Notes: generated by a model not told the origin, from the letters alone. 64,000 bases of DNA from Uloborus plumipes (GCA_038373865.1 JAXGGA010002308.1:1-64000); one strand, 5' to 3'; numbered from the stretch's first letter, positions 22,014-34,619 are shown. Program-made: numbers and translations.

Positions 22014-24934
22014 AGTTTATATCTATTGGTATACAGTTCAAAATTCAGGTTGTGATATGTATTAAGATGATAGAAATAAATTGTGACAAAGAAACAGTAG
22101 GCCAACCGAAAGAGTGACTGACTACAGAGTAAAAAAAAAAAAAAAAAAAGTATCTCATTGGTCGAATAAAAGGGGTCGAAAGCACCCATTAAATAGCAAT
22201 ATCCGTCCTCTCCCCTTCACCTATTTTAACGCTTGGCCTCCCCCAAATGAGATGCGGCAGAGGGATAGAAATGGAGAGATGCGGGGACAGTGAGGTTTCG
22301 GGGTGAAAAAAAATGTATTGAATCGTTTGCATTTTTTTAACATGCTGATATCGAGATGACTGTTGCGCCATCTGTCGCGCACGATGAATTCATGAGTTTG
22401 GAAGAGGAACGACAGGTTTTGAGGAAGGACGGTATCCTATCACTTTGCATCAGATTTAAATAAAATGCTATGTACGTTTTGTTTCTACAGAAAATATGAA
22501 ATTGTTATAGATATTTTTTTTCGTTATACGTTATTATTTGGATCTGTTAATGTAAAAAAAAGTTTCGTTATTGGTAAATAAAATGAGCACGCTTTGGTTC
22601 TCGCATATTCATTTTTATGCACTGAATAAAGGATTCCTTTTAATTCCGAGACGCAGTTTTATTTTAAGTTATATTTTTATAAAATACTATTGCATTAATT
22701 TAAGTAATATATATATTTTTTTTCATAGTAGATGATGTTGTTTAGAGTCAAAATCCTTCGAAATTTATTTTTAACAATAGAAACGTAATGCAAAATGGAG
22801 TATTACTGATTTATAATTATCATTTTACATTTATTTAAAAGACTAAAATTTTCAATACACACAATGATAAAAGTTAAATGTAAAATACCAATAAGGGAAT
22901 GTGAGGAAAAGTGAAATAGTTGAAATATTAAATATTTCAAAAGGAGCAAATCGGAAATTTGTTCTAAAAATTACTGTACATAGAGAAATAGCTATTTCTT
23001 TTGTAAAAAAAATGCGTTTATATATTCTTTTTCTTTTTTGAGAGTTATTTGGCGCCAATGGGATAATCTAAAGTAGGCTAAAGTGTAAGATAGAAATATG
23101 AGAAATTTTGAAAACATGTATATTTTCTCGGTATTTTTTTTTCTTCCTCATTAAAAATTCGAAGCGAATACTTTATACTGCAAAAAAATATGAATTGAAT
23201 GTTTTGACTACGAAGCCAAAACACCAGAGTCATCATTTCTAAAACAAATCTGTCAGTGTTGAAACCCTTTCTTTACAACGACAAAAATGACCTAAAAATC
23301 GATTTGAAAAAAAAAAAAGTTAAATTTAAATGAGAACATTTAATCAACAAGATTAACTGATTCTTTGAAATGTAAATTATAAATTTAAAAAAGACAAAAT
23401 CAGGATAAACAAATGTTTCAACTTAAAAAAAATTGAAACCAATACGAACCATTTCAAAAAATATGTATTAAATCTTTTGACTCTAGAGCCGAAACACCAA
23501 AAATAATTTATTCTGATACATGTTTATATGTTTAAACATTTTTGGGACCGTCGTGACAAAAATGACCTTCGCACAAATGAATTAGGAAAAGAAAAATGAA
23601 ACAAAAGGCAAATTATATTATATCAGTAATATATACTAATATTCTTTCTCAAAGAAATGTAAGTTTTAGTAAAACAAATTGTGAAAAAAAACTTTTTTTT
23701 ACTATAAAAACATTGGAAGCAAAAGCTTACGTTAAAAAAAATATATTTCCTAAATATTTTGACCATTGCTTTGAAAAACCGCAGTCACGTTTTTGGTACA
23801 TTTCTGAACATTTTAATGACAACAACAATATCTTTTCAGCTCTCCCAATCCGTATATTAATAGCGACAGATCTTTCGGCATTATTGCAAAACAATTAGTT
23901 GCTTTTGATATTCAATAAAAATTATCTTTAAAAAGATTTATTACTTTGTTTCAAACATTGTCTTGAAATAACTTAATAATGTACTAATTCTACCTTTATC
24001 AATCTTTAGTACAATATCAAATGCGATAGTACAAAATTAGACCCACGCCTGTGTAAAAAAACGTGAAATTTGTTTACCGCGGATTGTTCGCAGTGCCGCG
24101 TATTTTTAGGCATCATCACTATAGTTACCAGTCCTCATTGCCCTTGAAGAAGTGTAGTAATTAGAGTCCCGCATTTTCGAAAGAAGAATAACATTTTATA
24201 CAAATAAATACTATTAAAGTGCTTGCGTGTGTCTCTATTTCAGACAAAGCTTTGAAACATTTATTTATGGAGTTTAATGTGTAAACAGCTTTGTGTAATT
24301 TATTTATCTTGGAAAGCTATAGCATTTTCTTTTTTGTCGTAATTTTACTTTTAACTAATTGCCACGTGAGTTATGAAATGCTTTTGTTTTCCAAAATTGT
24401 TCTTGAAATAGATTTTAGTATCAAGTGCTTGACCATAAACTGCACTATAAGCCATTTTTTGAGGTGCATGATTTGTTTTGGAAAACACTTCTGAATGTTA
24501 CATAACATTAGTACAATCATTAAAATGTGTTTCTTAATGTATTAATTGTTTAGAACATAAATTCCTTCATAAATGCTTCAAAATTCAGTTCTTCCGTTAC
24601 CTTTAAAAAATAAGAGTTCTGCATATAGAAGGACTTTTTATCGTGAATAAACTTTTAACTGAATATTTTATATAACGCTCTTGTAAATTTAAAAAGTGAA
24701 ACTTTGAACAAAAAATAGGAATCATTGAAGTATTTTCGTATTAAAGGTAAGGGGGATCAAAAATTACTTACACTGAAAAGTCTTTTTTAACTTTAAAAAA
24801 TTTCAAACCTTAGCATTTTTTTTTTTTTTTGGCTATTATCATAATTACTTTGTTCAAATAAAAAAGTTTTTTCCCACAAAACAATGTTTTTAAAGCATTG
24901 TTTCTTCAACATTATGGCATTTTTTTATTTGTTA
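22014..24934. other. AT-rich stretch without a recognised gene
   Basis: A GC-richer patch at 22150-22440 includes GCGCCATCTGTCGCG near 22361. Two diverged direct repeats of about 110 bp at about 23185-23295 and 23455-23575 share GAAGCCAAAACACCA-like and GACAAAAATGACCT blocks. A 100-residue open frame at 23596-23898 is lysine- and isoleucine-rich with no recognisable domain and is treated as chance. Confidence 0.45.
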
Positions 24935-24942
24935 GTTGTTTG

Positions 24943-25112
24943 CAGGCTTGTCATTTAGGGGGGCAGGGGGGGGTAAATCCCCCCCCTGGCTTTGAGAAAT
25001 CAATATATTTACATGTAAGTGGGCGTGGTTTTTCATGTTTTCCGATGAAATTGCATTGTGTTTGGACCCTTTACCCCCCCCCCCCTTGGAAAAACTTGAA
25101 CTGACGGCCCTG
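24943..25112. mobile_element. 170-bp hAT-like MITE
   Basis: The ends CAGGCTTGTCATTT and, read inward from the right, CAGGGCCGTCAGTT are imperfect inverted repeats of the hAT C-A-R-N-G type. Flanking octamers GTTGTTTG (24935-24942) and GTTATTCG (25113-25120) match at six of eight positions, consistent with an aged 8-bp target duplication. The interior has C and G runs. A diverged relative lies near 42862-42965. Confidence 0.65.
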
Positions 25113-25120
25113 GTTATTCG

Positions 25121-25850
25121 TCTAAGAAGTGATGCATTTTGTTGCCACAGTAGCATCAATAAGGAGAACATTAATTATAAATGAAAAAAGAATTGCGTGT
25201 GTTGGAAGTATTAAGACAAAATTCCATTGTGGGGACTTTCGTAAAAAGAAGCTTTATGCTAAAGTATGAAAATACTGCACTGCATCTCTAATTTAGAATC
25301 AAAGTCGTTAAACGGGAACTTTTTATTATTAACTACACGTTTTTGTAAGAAAATAGTTAGTTTAGTACTAAGTAGTTATCGTTACAAAAATAACAATGAA
25401 GATAATGTAGTGTTTTTGATGAAAATACACAAATACACACAAAGTAAGGATCAGTTGTTTTACTTGATCGGTACGTTATTACGAGAAAATTTCGCTGAGA
25501 GTACTGGTGAGTTTCCAGATAAATTAGGCAAAAGATATTTCCAAAACAATCTATTTAAAAAAATTAAGTACTTCAATAAACTTTGTGCTTCGTATGCTTT
25601 TTGTTTCTGAAGTTCTAATTTTCTCCCCCAAACATTAGTTTACTATATCGTATGATGAAATGTCTGTATAATTACGTAGCTGTCAGGTGTGGTGAATCGT
25701 TTTTTCTTCAGCACACCAAGAAACTAATACCATTTGCATCAATAATAACAAATGAAAGAAAAAATCGACCTCATAATGCCACACTTAAAAAGTTAGGAAA
25801 AAAAACTCTCCCATACACAGGTGGTAAAGACAATCTTACCTTTCGAGAAG
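25121..25850. other. unique stretch without a recognised gene
   Basis: A 114-residue open frame at 25266-25610 has AT-driven composition, no domain, no acceptor or donor pairing and no codon bias. It is judged chance. Confidence 0.4.
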
Positions 25851-25944
25851 TACGTAGTTTTCCCAATCAGTCGTCTTGAATCCTCCCCTACCCTTCGTCC
25901 CCACCCCACAACGAACCACTTAGCGAGAATCACGAGGAGGAGGG

Positions 25945-26060
25945 GGCAAAAAATCTCCACCCCCTCATTTAGCGTCAATTAAGATTAGCCCTAATCAACA
26001 ATGGTGTCATTAAAGAGGCCGCAATGAGCTATAAATTTTGATAAGCGCTCCGTCGTCCCA
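25945..26060. promoter_or_regulatory. candidate cis-regulatory block: homeodomain pair, SOX and GATA sites
   Basis: Within about 75 bp are TCAATTAA (25975-25982), an inverted pair of GATTAG/CTAATC cores (25983-25996), the SOX-type AACAATGG (25997-26004) directly abutting it, and the GATA-type TGATAAG (26039-26045). The block is GC-richer and less repetitive than its surroundings. Motif identity is seen; enhancer function is inferred. Confidence 0.4.
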
Positions 26061-26149
26061 ACTTCATTAGAGTCTCTCTTCTCTCTACCATAGACGTCCC
26101 TTTCGAATATAAGCATTCGATCGTTATTCCGACCACACTCCGTTGTACC

Positions 26150-27190
26150 TCGTTTATCGTTCCAAAAGGCGATAGGCCCCAAGAAGGGTTCGTTCTCGTT
26201 AAAATACAGTTAGGGTTAATTTTTATATCTTTTACCGTACGCAATCTGATTGATTTCAGAAGCACTTATCTCTCTCTGGCGTGTTTTCTTGAAACTGCCT
26301 CTCAATTTCCAGTCACAGGTTGCGCCCGAGATGAGGTCAATGGGAAAAGTAAATGATAAGTTTTGTCGCTGCACAAGTTGAATTTTCTGAAGCGTTTTCG
26401 AATGCAGAAACCGATTTCTTAGACAAAATGAACGAAATTGTGTTAAGATTTCTCGTTCTCAAGATGAGGTCAATGAGAAAAGTTTTGTCTTTGCTTAAGT
26501 TAAATTTTCTGAACTTATTCTGAAACGTCTTCCAATACGGAAATATATTTATTTTACAAAATGCGAGAGCTGTATTAAGATTTCAAGTGTCTGAGACTAG
26601 ATTATCATTCCAAAAGGTGATACGCCCCAAGAAGGGTTCGTTATCGTTAAAATACAGTTAGGGTTAATTTTTATATCTTTTGCCGTACGCAATCTCATTG
26701 ATTTCAGAAGCACTTATCTCTCTCTCTCTCGTGTTTTCTTGAAACTGCCGTTCAATTTCCAGTCACAGGTTGCGCCCGAGATGAGGTCAATGGGAAAAGT
26801 AAATGATAAGTTTTGTCGCTGCATAAGTTGAATTTTCTGAATTCATTCCGAAGAGTTTTCGAAAGAAGAAACATATCTCTTAGACAAAATGAACGAATTG
26901 TATTAAGATTTCTGGTTCCCAAGATGAGGTCAATGAGAGAAAGTTTTGTCTCTGCTTAAGTTAAATTTTCTGAACTCATTCTGAAACGTCTTTAAGTACA
27001 GAAATATATTTCTTTTACAAAATGCGCAAATTGGTTTAAAATTTCGACTACCCCAAGATGAGGTAAATGGGAAAATGAAATTTTAAGTTTTGTCTCTGCA
27101 GTTAATTTTTCTAAATTTTTTCTAATCGTCTTCGAAACCAGGAATATATTTCTTTTACAAAACGCAAAAATTGGATTGATATTTCATGCA
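26150..27190. repeat. tandem duplication with 448-bp period and internal subrepeats
   Basis: CCAAAAGGCGATAGGCCCCA at 26162 is matched by CCAAAAGGTGATACGCCCCA at 26610, and the following ~440 bp align almost base for base. Inside each copy a subunit of about 135 bp recurs (AAGATGAGGTCAATG, TTTTGTCTYTGC, AAATTTTCTGAA, CTGAAACGTCTT), continuing in decayed form to about 27190. Low divergence of the outer copies indicates a recent duplication. No coding was recognised. Confidence 0.8.
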
Positions 27191-27199
27191 GGCAAAATC

Positions 27200-28310
27200 T
27201 TCTAGACTTCTTTAAAGCTGTACAAATCATTAATAGCTATATATTTTTTAAAAAATCACACTGAAAAACCCCTAAAATTGGCTGCTGATTTAACTGAGCA
27301 AAGACATAAAATTTACGAATTAGGTAAATCTATAGTCACAACAATGTTCAATCACACGAAAGCGAGTTTGTTGTGATTAAAAATTTACTTCGTAACTTTT
27401 AGATTTTGTCGAACCAACTCCGTTGCTAGTTTAAAGCTATAGATGTTTCGGAATTTTTTAGATTGCCTTGTTCACCAAATTTTGAACTTATACATTAAAA
27501 GTTTTTAAAATCATGTGTTCCTATATAAAGTCTAAAACTTAGTATCGACTTTAGCTTTAAGAGCGTAAAATGTAATTTATATCAACTCTATTGAAGAGAA
27601 GTAGTAAAAATCGCTTTATTATTAATTAATCTATGGTTTTCGCCTACCGTTTTGGCCATATTGCTGCTAAATGAAGTCCAGTATTTATTAATAAGTGATG
27701 GTTTCCAAAATGTAAAATGTTGAATGCTTTTAGAATTCGCTTTATTGAAACCATGAAAACTGCTTTGATTAAAGTTAGAAGAGCTGTTTGTTCTCAGATA
27801 CGAAATGTCTTCCATGTTGAAATAGTAAAATTCACCTGCTTATAAAAAAAGTGTAATAAAATACAAAACCTAAACGGAAAATAAATATTAAAGTAACTAT
27901 CCATAACCGAATGATTAATGTTACATATTGATCCAAGAAGCAATTTCGGCTTTATTGAATTTCAAATTAGTTTATTTTTAGTACTGTAAAAAATGAATGT
28001 ATCGTACAGTGTCTTACGAATCAGTTCAATGACTCCTACCTTTCTTCATCAGTACTTCCTTGTGTCCTTGTGTGCTTGTAACTTATTTTGACTGCGATAG
28101 TTACAGAATTACACTTTTATGCTTTGAAGCTTTGGCCGTTCTTACTATGTATTCTGTTAAAATTGTGAAATACTTCCTGCCAGAAATTCTGACGAATTAC
28201 CAACAAAAATTTATAATTTATTCACACATGAAAATATTTTGAACAAATGTTAATATACATAGTTTGTTTCCACATAAAAGGAAAAAATTCTAATTCACAT
28301 TTAATACTGA
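27200..28310. other. AT-rich unique stretch
   Basis: Nothing coding or repetitive was recognised. Several short frames exist on both strands without support. Confidence 0.4.
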
Positions 28311-28317
28311 TGTGTAT

Positions 28318-28938
28318 TTTATTTGGTACTCAGATTTATTGGTATTTAATATTTATCGTCTGCATTTTTTTAATACGCAACGCGGTACTTTTAATTACTT
28401 CTACTTTTACTATCGATTGCAACTTAAATATCTTACGATGATGCATTACTACGTGAGTTACTCTGCATTTATAATCTTTTTAAGTTGGTGCTCTAAATAA
28501 ATTGTATGCGTTTGCCAAGAATATATCACATTGGTATATATCAGGGCTATTTCACAATGGTATATATCAGGGTTATATCTCAATGGTATATATCAGGGTT
28601 ATATCACACTGGTATATATCAGGACTTAATAACATTTATTGTCATATAGAGGTACGAAAAAGGCTGCTTTGATTTCAAGTAAGACTACAACTTGGGGGCT
28701 AGGGGGGATTTCTATTATTCTGTTACCAATGTGATATATTCCTGCAAACGCATACAATTCCTTTGGAGCACCAATTTAAAAAGACTATAAATGCAGAGTA
28801 ACTCACGTAGTAATGTATCATCGGAAGAGAATTAAGTTGTAATCCATAGTAAAAGTAGAAGTAATTAAAAGTACCGCGTTGCGTATTAAAAAAATGCAGA
28901 CGATAAATATTAAATACCAATAAATATGAATACCAAAT
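28318..28938. repeat. inverted repeat with about 215-bp arms around a 26-bp tandem repeat
   Basis: The left arm (about 28318-28540) and the right arm (about 28727-28938) are reverse complements with modest divergence, shown by GTACTTTTAATTACTTCTAC and its complement, and by CGTGAGTTACTCTGCATTTA and its complement. The spacer holds four copies of a 26-bp unit (GGTATATATCAGGGTTATAT core, 28533-28624). Similar peptides read from both arms are therefore mirror images and not genes. Confidence 0.8.
28533..28624. repeat. 26-bp tandem repeat, about four copies
   Basis: GGTATATATCAGGGTTATAT plus a six-base YCACAAT-like tail, repeated about 3.5-4 times in the loop of the inverted repeat. Confidence 0.8.
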
Positions 28939-29028
28939 AAATAGAGATACGAAAAAAGCTGCTTTGATTTCAAGTATGACTACAATTTGGGGGCGGGGTG
29001 GGGGAGGGAATTTTATTATTCTGTTATT
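28646..29028. repeat. pair of 85-bp direct repeats flanking the right inverted arm
   Basis: 28646-28728 and 28942-29028 share GAGRTACGAAAAARGCTGC, TTTGATTTCAAGTA, GACTACAAYTTGGGGGC, a G run and TTATTATTCTGTTA. The second copy ends about 65 bp before the exon. Confidence 0.8.
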
Positions 29029-29092
29029 TTTGTTCGTTGTGTCTTTAAAGCATTCTAGGAGTGAATTTTGATGGCATAATTCTGTGTTTCAG

Positions 29093-29227
29093 GCTCTCAA
29101 GACGGGACATGGCATGATGGACCATGAGGAAGACGGAGAAGTCGCGATCAATCTCTCGACCAATCAGGCGCCAAGGTCTGCTGACACACCCAATGGAAAT
29201 GCCGAACCAGAAGACGGAGAACCCCAG
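29093..29227 (+). CDS. internal exon of an unidentified protein, 45 codons, acidic and probably disordered
   Basis: The segment follows TTCTGTGTTTCAG, a good pyrimidine-rich acceptor, and ends CAG|GTTAGA, a good donor. It is exactly 135 bp and open in the frame starting at GCT (phase 0 at both ends). Base composition jumps to just over half GC with balanced codon use, against about 30 percent GC in its flanks. The peptide is rich in Glu, Asp, Gly, Pro and Asn. It contains GHGMMDHEEDGEVAINLST near residues 6-23 and ends EPEDGEPQ. No folded domain is apparent. INLST loosely resembles the PxDLS/PLNLS motif that recruits CtBP co-repressors, but the proline is missing, so this is only a hint. Neighbouring exons are not in the window, or were not recognised. 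An open antisense frame also spans the region but lacks splice sites. Confidence 0.65.
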
Positions 29228-29363
29228 GTTAGAACAAAAAACTATTTTACTTTTCAAAATAATAGGATGGTCTTGTCTTTGAGGTTTTTGAAAGATATAT
29301 CTGTATTTAAAACAAAGCCCTAAAAAAGAAACATTAAAAATAAAACTGAACAGTAAAATACTA

Positions 29364-29547
29364 TACTAGAATGCAACTTAACTTGACAATGAACGTCACT
29401 ACAAGCGAGCCAATAAGAGCTCACAAGCAGTCAGCGATCTCCTCTAATTCGCCAAGTAGGCTGTGACGTTTTATCTAGCTCGTTTTTCATAGGCTAACGT
29501 CACGCAAACGTGACGATGTTGTTGTCAAGAAACGTTGCATTTTAGTA
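29364..29547. mobile_element. 184-bp MITE with TA target duplication
   Basis: The ends TACTAGAATGCAAC and, inward from the right, TACTAAAATGCAAC are inverted repeats that continue with CTTGACAA and a CGTCAC-like stretch for about 38 bp. TA flanks lie at 29362-29363 and 29548-29549. It lies about 135 bp downstream of the exon donor, within the presumed intron. TA flanks suggest a Tc1/mariner affiliation. Confidence 0.7.
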
Positions 29548-29549
29548 TA

Positions 29550-32500
29550 AGCAAATAATATGTAAAAAAAATAAATTAGAACAACATTCCTAATGATAAT
29601 ACATAAGTAAATAACAAAAATCAGGCAAGGTAATACATTATTAAAAATTAATCCACATTAAATAGACTAGTCTATATCTGTCCAACAGCGTGGAATTATG
29701 GGGATTCAAGTTCTCAGAATTTTCTGTCATTTGTCTTTGCTGCCAATAAAAATGAGTATGTAATTTACAATTGAATTTCAAGATAAACATAACCTATATA
29801 AGGTATATATAACCGACCATTGTGTTTTCAAGAAAGATTTGACTCGGTAATGGTATTTTCTCTGATTCATATTGTTCTGTTGAGCCGTTAATACTAAAAG
29901 TTACGAACAATACGCGATACGCTAAAGCTAATCAAATTTACTAGTCGAACAAAGACAGTAAATTATTTGTACAAAACATTTAGGACAATATTATGTTCAG
30001 CTAGTAAAAGAAAAAATGGAGTAAAATTCCATATATTTTAAACAACGTTCTTGAAGAAGAAAGGCAAGTAGTCATTTTCGAAAATGTGTGACTCATTTCG
30101 GGAACTTAAATGAAAAAAAAAAGTTACAATGTACCTTTTTTGTATTTTGTGCAGATTAAATTACTCAGTAAGATTGTCTTTTGAACTGCAACAAGTATAC
30201 TTGTATTAAATTACCATATATGTTTAATAAAAAAATTGTAAAAAAAATTCTGTCACAAAAAAAGGCGACAGTTTGCAAATACTGTTTCCTACTGCAGTTT
30301 GTTGTCTTGCATAAATATGTATTTTTTAAAATAATTTTTAAACTAAATATGTGAAAAAAAGCTAGCGATTTTTTTTAACATGCAACGAACGTAAGACGAC
30401 ACAGTTCTATACACAAAAATTTTATTTTTTCTGCAAATAGTTTTTGTTATTAATTAATATTAAAACACATTTTGTACTTTCAACCCTTTCTTACGGACTG
30501 CCTAACTGCTTTTTAAACCGTTCAGACAACTTTTTTTCTCATCATTATGCCACTGAAATTTCATAAAAACCTCAAATGGGGAATAAAAAAATCAAATTAA
30601 TACCCTTTCGAACGCTTTGCGGGAAAAAAGAAATTAAACGACTGAACACATCAGACGAAGATGTAAATATTGATACAAACTAATTCGTTCATGGGAAAAT
30701 TAAAATTAAATATGCGGCAATTACTTCTAAATGTAGCTTGACGAAGGCGAGAGAGGGGGAGAGGAAAAAAATCCCCGCAAATTGCCACCCATCATAGCCA
30801 AGAAGAAAAGCAGGAAAAAAGTTCCGAAACTGTATAGGAGAGAAAAAAAAATCTTGATATATTTAAAAACACATAAAAAGCGAATCACGCTGTTTTTTCT
30901 TCCGTTCCCAGTGGAATAAAAACTAACTTCCCTAGTTCTATCGCTGTGTTATAGACTCAGTTGCTTCTGCCGCGTTATCGCTAGAGAAAAGCGTCGGTTT
31001 CAAGTTCGAGGTGCAACATCCAAAACCAAATATGAAAATGGGGGGAAAAAATCTCCGCCATATATCGCTTATTCCTCCGACTGTCATTAGCGTGGCCATC
31101 AGGGTGGCGTTGAGGGCACTCTGGCCCTCGTGATGGCCCTAATTTCCCCCATTAACCAGCCCAACAACCCATTTTTAAAAGCGTTTCAGAAGATACAGTA
31201 TCTAGTTGCCTTGCCAATGGGAGCACAAGTTTGGTTTCCAAAAGGATGGTGCATTTGCAACGGGAAACTGGCGCGAGATATTAAAGAACGAGGGGGCGTT
31301 TTCTTTTTTTTTTTCTAATAAGGATAGGTAAGGGGGAAGATAGTATTCCTCCGGGGTCGAAGTGTAAAGTTATCATGCCCGTAATTGTTTAATTAGTTAT
31401 TGCAATCTCTTGGTGGCCGTTTTCGTTTGCCTGTGGTTGATGTGGCGAGATTTCATTTTGCGCGAATTGGGAAGTTCCGTTTTTGCTTTTTGGAGCGAAA
31501 ATTGTAGTTTTCCTCTCTATGTGATGACTTCGACGCTGCTTATTTGTTTCATAAAAGTATTTATTACTTTGCTGATTGCTGTAACCTTGGACCTACGACA
31601 TGCATTTATTTCTTTGATGGTGGAACATCATGTGCATAATAAATTTTTACTTCGTCATTACTACCAGTAGCCAAGCTGGGAAACCGCAAAAACTGTTCAA
31701 GAATGGTAAATAACTCCAAGTAATTTCAAAGAGGATCATATCAAGCGAATATCGGTCTATAATTAAATAAAAACAAATATTTAAACGCAATAAAATAGGT
31801 TATGACATGCATACACTTGTGATATAAAATTTTATTTATTTATTTTTATTTATTTTTTTATTTTTGTGGACTTAAATTTAGCTTAATATTTATTAATTAT
31901 TCACAATCAATGAAAACATATTATCAATAATAACTTAACAATATCAACATTTTTTTTTCGCTTTAAAAAATTCAATTGAGCTTGTTGTTCAAGCTGACCA
32001 CCTAATTCAAATAACATTTCAACATTTTTTCAAAATGGGTTTCTTTAATTGAAATTCCAGCTTAAATTATAAAAATATGTATTAATTTATTTCGTATTTA
32101 GTATTCGGGAAACATTTATCAGAATTAATCAAGTTCTAGAGCTCATTTTTAAAATGAAAATTTTAAATGCTTTTTTATTATTTTTAATAGTTACTACAAA
32201 ATTTTATTTATTTTTAAATTTCATTTATTTAAACATTTATTTATTTGTATGTAATTATTTTCCACTTTTATCAGTCAGTTTCTTTATTTTTGATTTAAAA
32301 ATTTAAACATTTGTTCCCCTTTTATTTTCTTACTGAGTAAATTGGCTATTTCTTTACAAGAATAGCTTTTTTCTGGTTTACTGACCAAGAGGTCAAGACT
32401 TAACTAAAGTTAGAGCTCCGAAAGTTTAACTTTTGCATTTCGCTTTATTCGTACTCTGTGGTTGATCTACATCTTCAAGCACTTTCTTTGCTTTTATTAT

Positions 32501-34619
32501 TAATTTCTCTCCTTTCTAAACAAACTCCTAAAATAAGTAATAAACACTAGACGGTTTCTCACTCTCAGAACAGAAATCTTTAACAGCCATTCAAAAAAAA
32601 AGGCATTAGTTCTTTCTGACGAAAACGCAAACAAATGAAAATATATCATTGCTTTGTTTTCCCTTGTAACCACAATAAACTCGGAATCTATTTTCTGAAT
32701 AAAAGTAATGTATGTTTAGCATTAAATATATCGGAATTGACAGAAAGATTCTCAGACTGGCGTCTGCAGACCAAATTATTCCGAAGTGAAGAATTCCTTA
32801 AAAATCTAAAATATAACTGCAGTAACACAAGCTTATAAATAAACGTTCACTACTTGAGCGAAACAAATCAACTCGTGACATCGAAATCATTTTTCTCTAA
32901 AAACTTCCTTTTCAAAACAGGATTGAAAGTGAGAAAGAATAATACAAAAATAAACACTCCGGAACCTGAAGCGAAAAATAAAACAAATTTAGAAAAATTC
33001 AAAAATCGACGAGAGCGAAACAGAATCAACAATCGAGGGGAGGGGAAAAAAGGATGAAAGATTCCAAGGGAGGAAAATCTGAAATCGTGATAAAAAGAAA
33101 AAATATTACCCACAAATAAATAAATGTAATAAATGGAGTCAGTGAAAAAAGACGTTGTTTGTTGTTGTTGTTTTTGTTGTCGGCGGAATTGCTACAAAAG
33201 CGTTGGCATCAGCTTCCAGTGCATCGAAGTTGAGTGGAGCTGTAACTGTGTTAAAGATTTGTTTTATGAGTCTGACACTTTGGCTGGCTCTCTACACCCC
33301 TTCTTATTTCGCCTCCTTAAATGCACTTTCGGCGATTTCACGTATACAATGCATAGGGGGCGTCTGCAAATTGTATGAAAATATAATATTTTTTTCTAAA
33401 CGCATTTCTTTTGATACTTATCGGAGTCAAATAGTTTGGGAAAAATTAGTATAAGTTTTTTACTTTAAAAAAAAGTGTGATGACTACAACGTTTTGAAAA
33501 TATGTTTAGCGTATGAATCAATTAAAAATAGAAGCTGGTGATAAATTGTACACAAATTTGACAAAATAATAATTTTTATCTAAAATTTCAAATTTTTAGA
33601 TTAATTTTAATCTGGTGATATGCAAAACAATAAATTTGTCCCTGTAATATACACTGCGCTCTTGACCCATCCAAAGCATTATTTCTTTCTGATGGTGAGC
33701 ATTTTTCTGTTTAAAGGAGCGTTTACATAATTACATCTTTTTTAGCATAAGAAGAAAATCTTTTTAACAAAAACCAGACATTATTAGGCTAACTTTTAGA
33801 ATACTAATCCGTAAAGTTCTTTTAAATTGAATGTTCAAATCGTTCTTTCAAATATCAAACCGAGAATGAAATGATTGTATTTATTAAGAACGATGTCAAA
33901 CAAAATAATAACTAAAACAAAGTATTGATTATTAATCAGCACTATAAGGTAAATTTATTAACAGTAATGATAACTCTACCTCGTTTTCCATTAATTTGTT
34001 TATTTATTTATTTTTTCAAAAATTTCGTAAATAAGGCTTCATTATTGCTCAAAATTATCTTCCGAATTAAGAAGTTCATTAAGAACAACTTAATTAAAAA
34101 CGTGCCTAATTACAAAGTTGTTTACATTAAAGTTTTCTTTGTGAAATTGGTATGTTGTCTATCTTGCGTTTTATACATTAAAATGCAGGAATTAATTAAA
34201 GCGTCAATTAATCTAGTGTTAATATTTTTCTGTAAATTATAAATAAATGAAAACTCTATAAATATTCTCTTTATTAGAAAAGACGTTCTTTTGAGAATAA
34301 ACAATAATATGTCTTTAGAAATGATTTATTTCAATCATCAAAACATAATAAACTCACTTTAAACACGTTTTAATTAGTAAATAATAATTCACCAACTATA
34401 CAAACACTACCTAATTCAGAAGCAATTAGGATTAAAAAGTTAAAATGTGAAAGGTTTCTTTATGAAAATACTGCACATTTTATTAAACAGTCTATTGAAG
34501 TATGAATTAATTTCTTCAATGTCTTCTGTAAATTATTTTAAAATTAAATTTATTCTTGCATATGATTGATATTCTTGATTATAAAAATCCAGCGCTGCGA
34601 AGTTGGAAGACAAATGGCT
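29550..34619. other. long AT-rich stretch without a recognised gene
   Basis: Mostly featureless intron-like DNA. A GC-richer patch at 30950-31340 contains GGCCATCAGGGTGGCG and GGCCCTCGTGATGGCC, partly inverted to each other. A second patch at 33150-33360 has overlapping open frames in two frames of the same strand (cysteine-rich in one, Ala/Ser/Leu-rich in the other), which argues against either being real. 31830-32300 is nearly pure A/T with TTTATTTA runs. Confidence 0.45.

Noticed and set aside
22355..22372. GCGCCATCTGTCGCG as a possible CTCF-type insulator site
   Set aside because: It resembles the CTCF core only partly and is a single occurrence; chance match is likely.
25266..25610. 114-residue plus-strand open frame
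   Set aside because: No domain, no acceptor or donor at its edges, AT-driven residues.
28533..28624. Regular 26-bp repeats as a CRISPR-like array
   Set aside because: There are no unique spacers; the units are contiguous in a eukaryotic inverted repeat.
33133..33454. Cysteine-rich and alanine-rich overlapping frames that could suggest a small secreted protein
   Set aside because: Two frames of the same strand are open at once over a GTT microsatellite-like start; there is no signal peptide with a sensible cleavage site and no splice sites.
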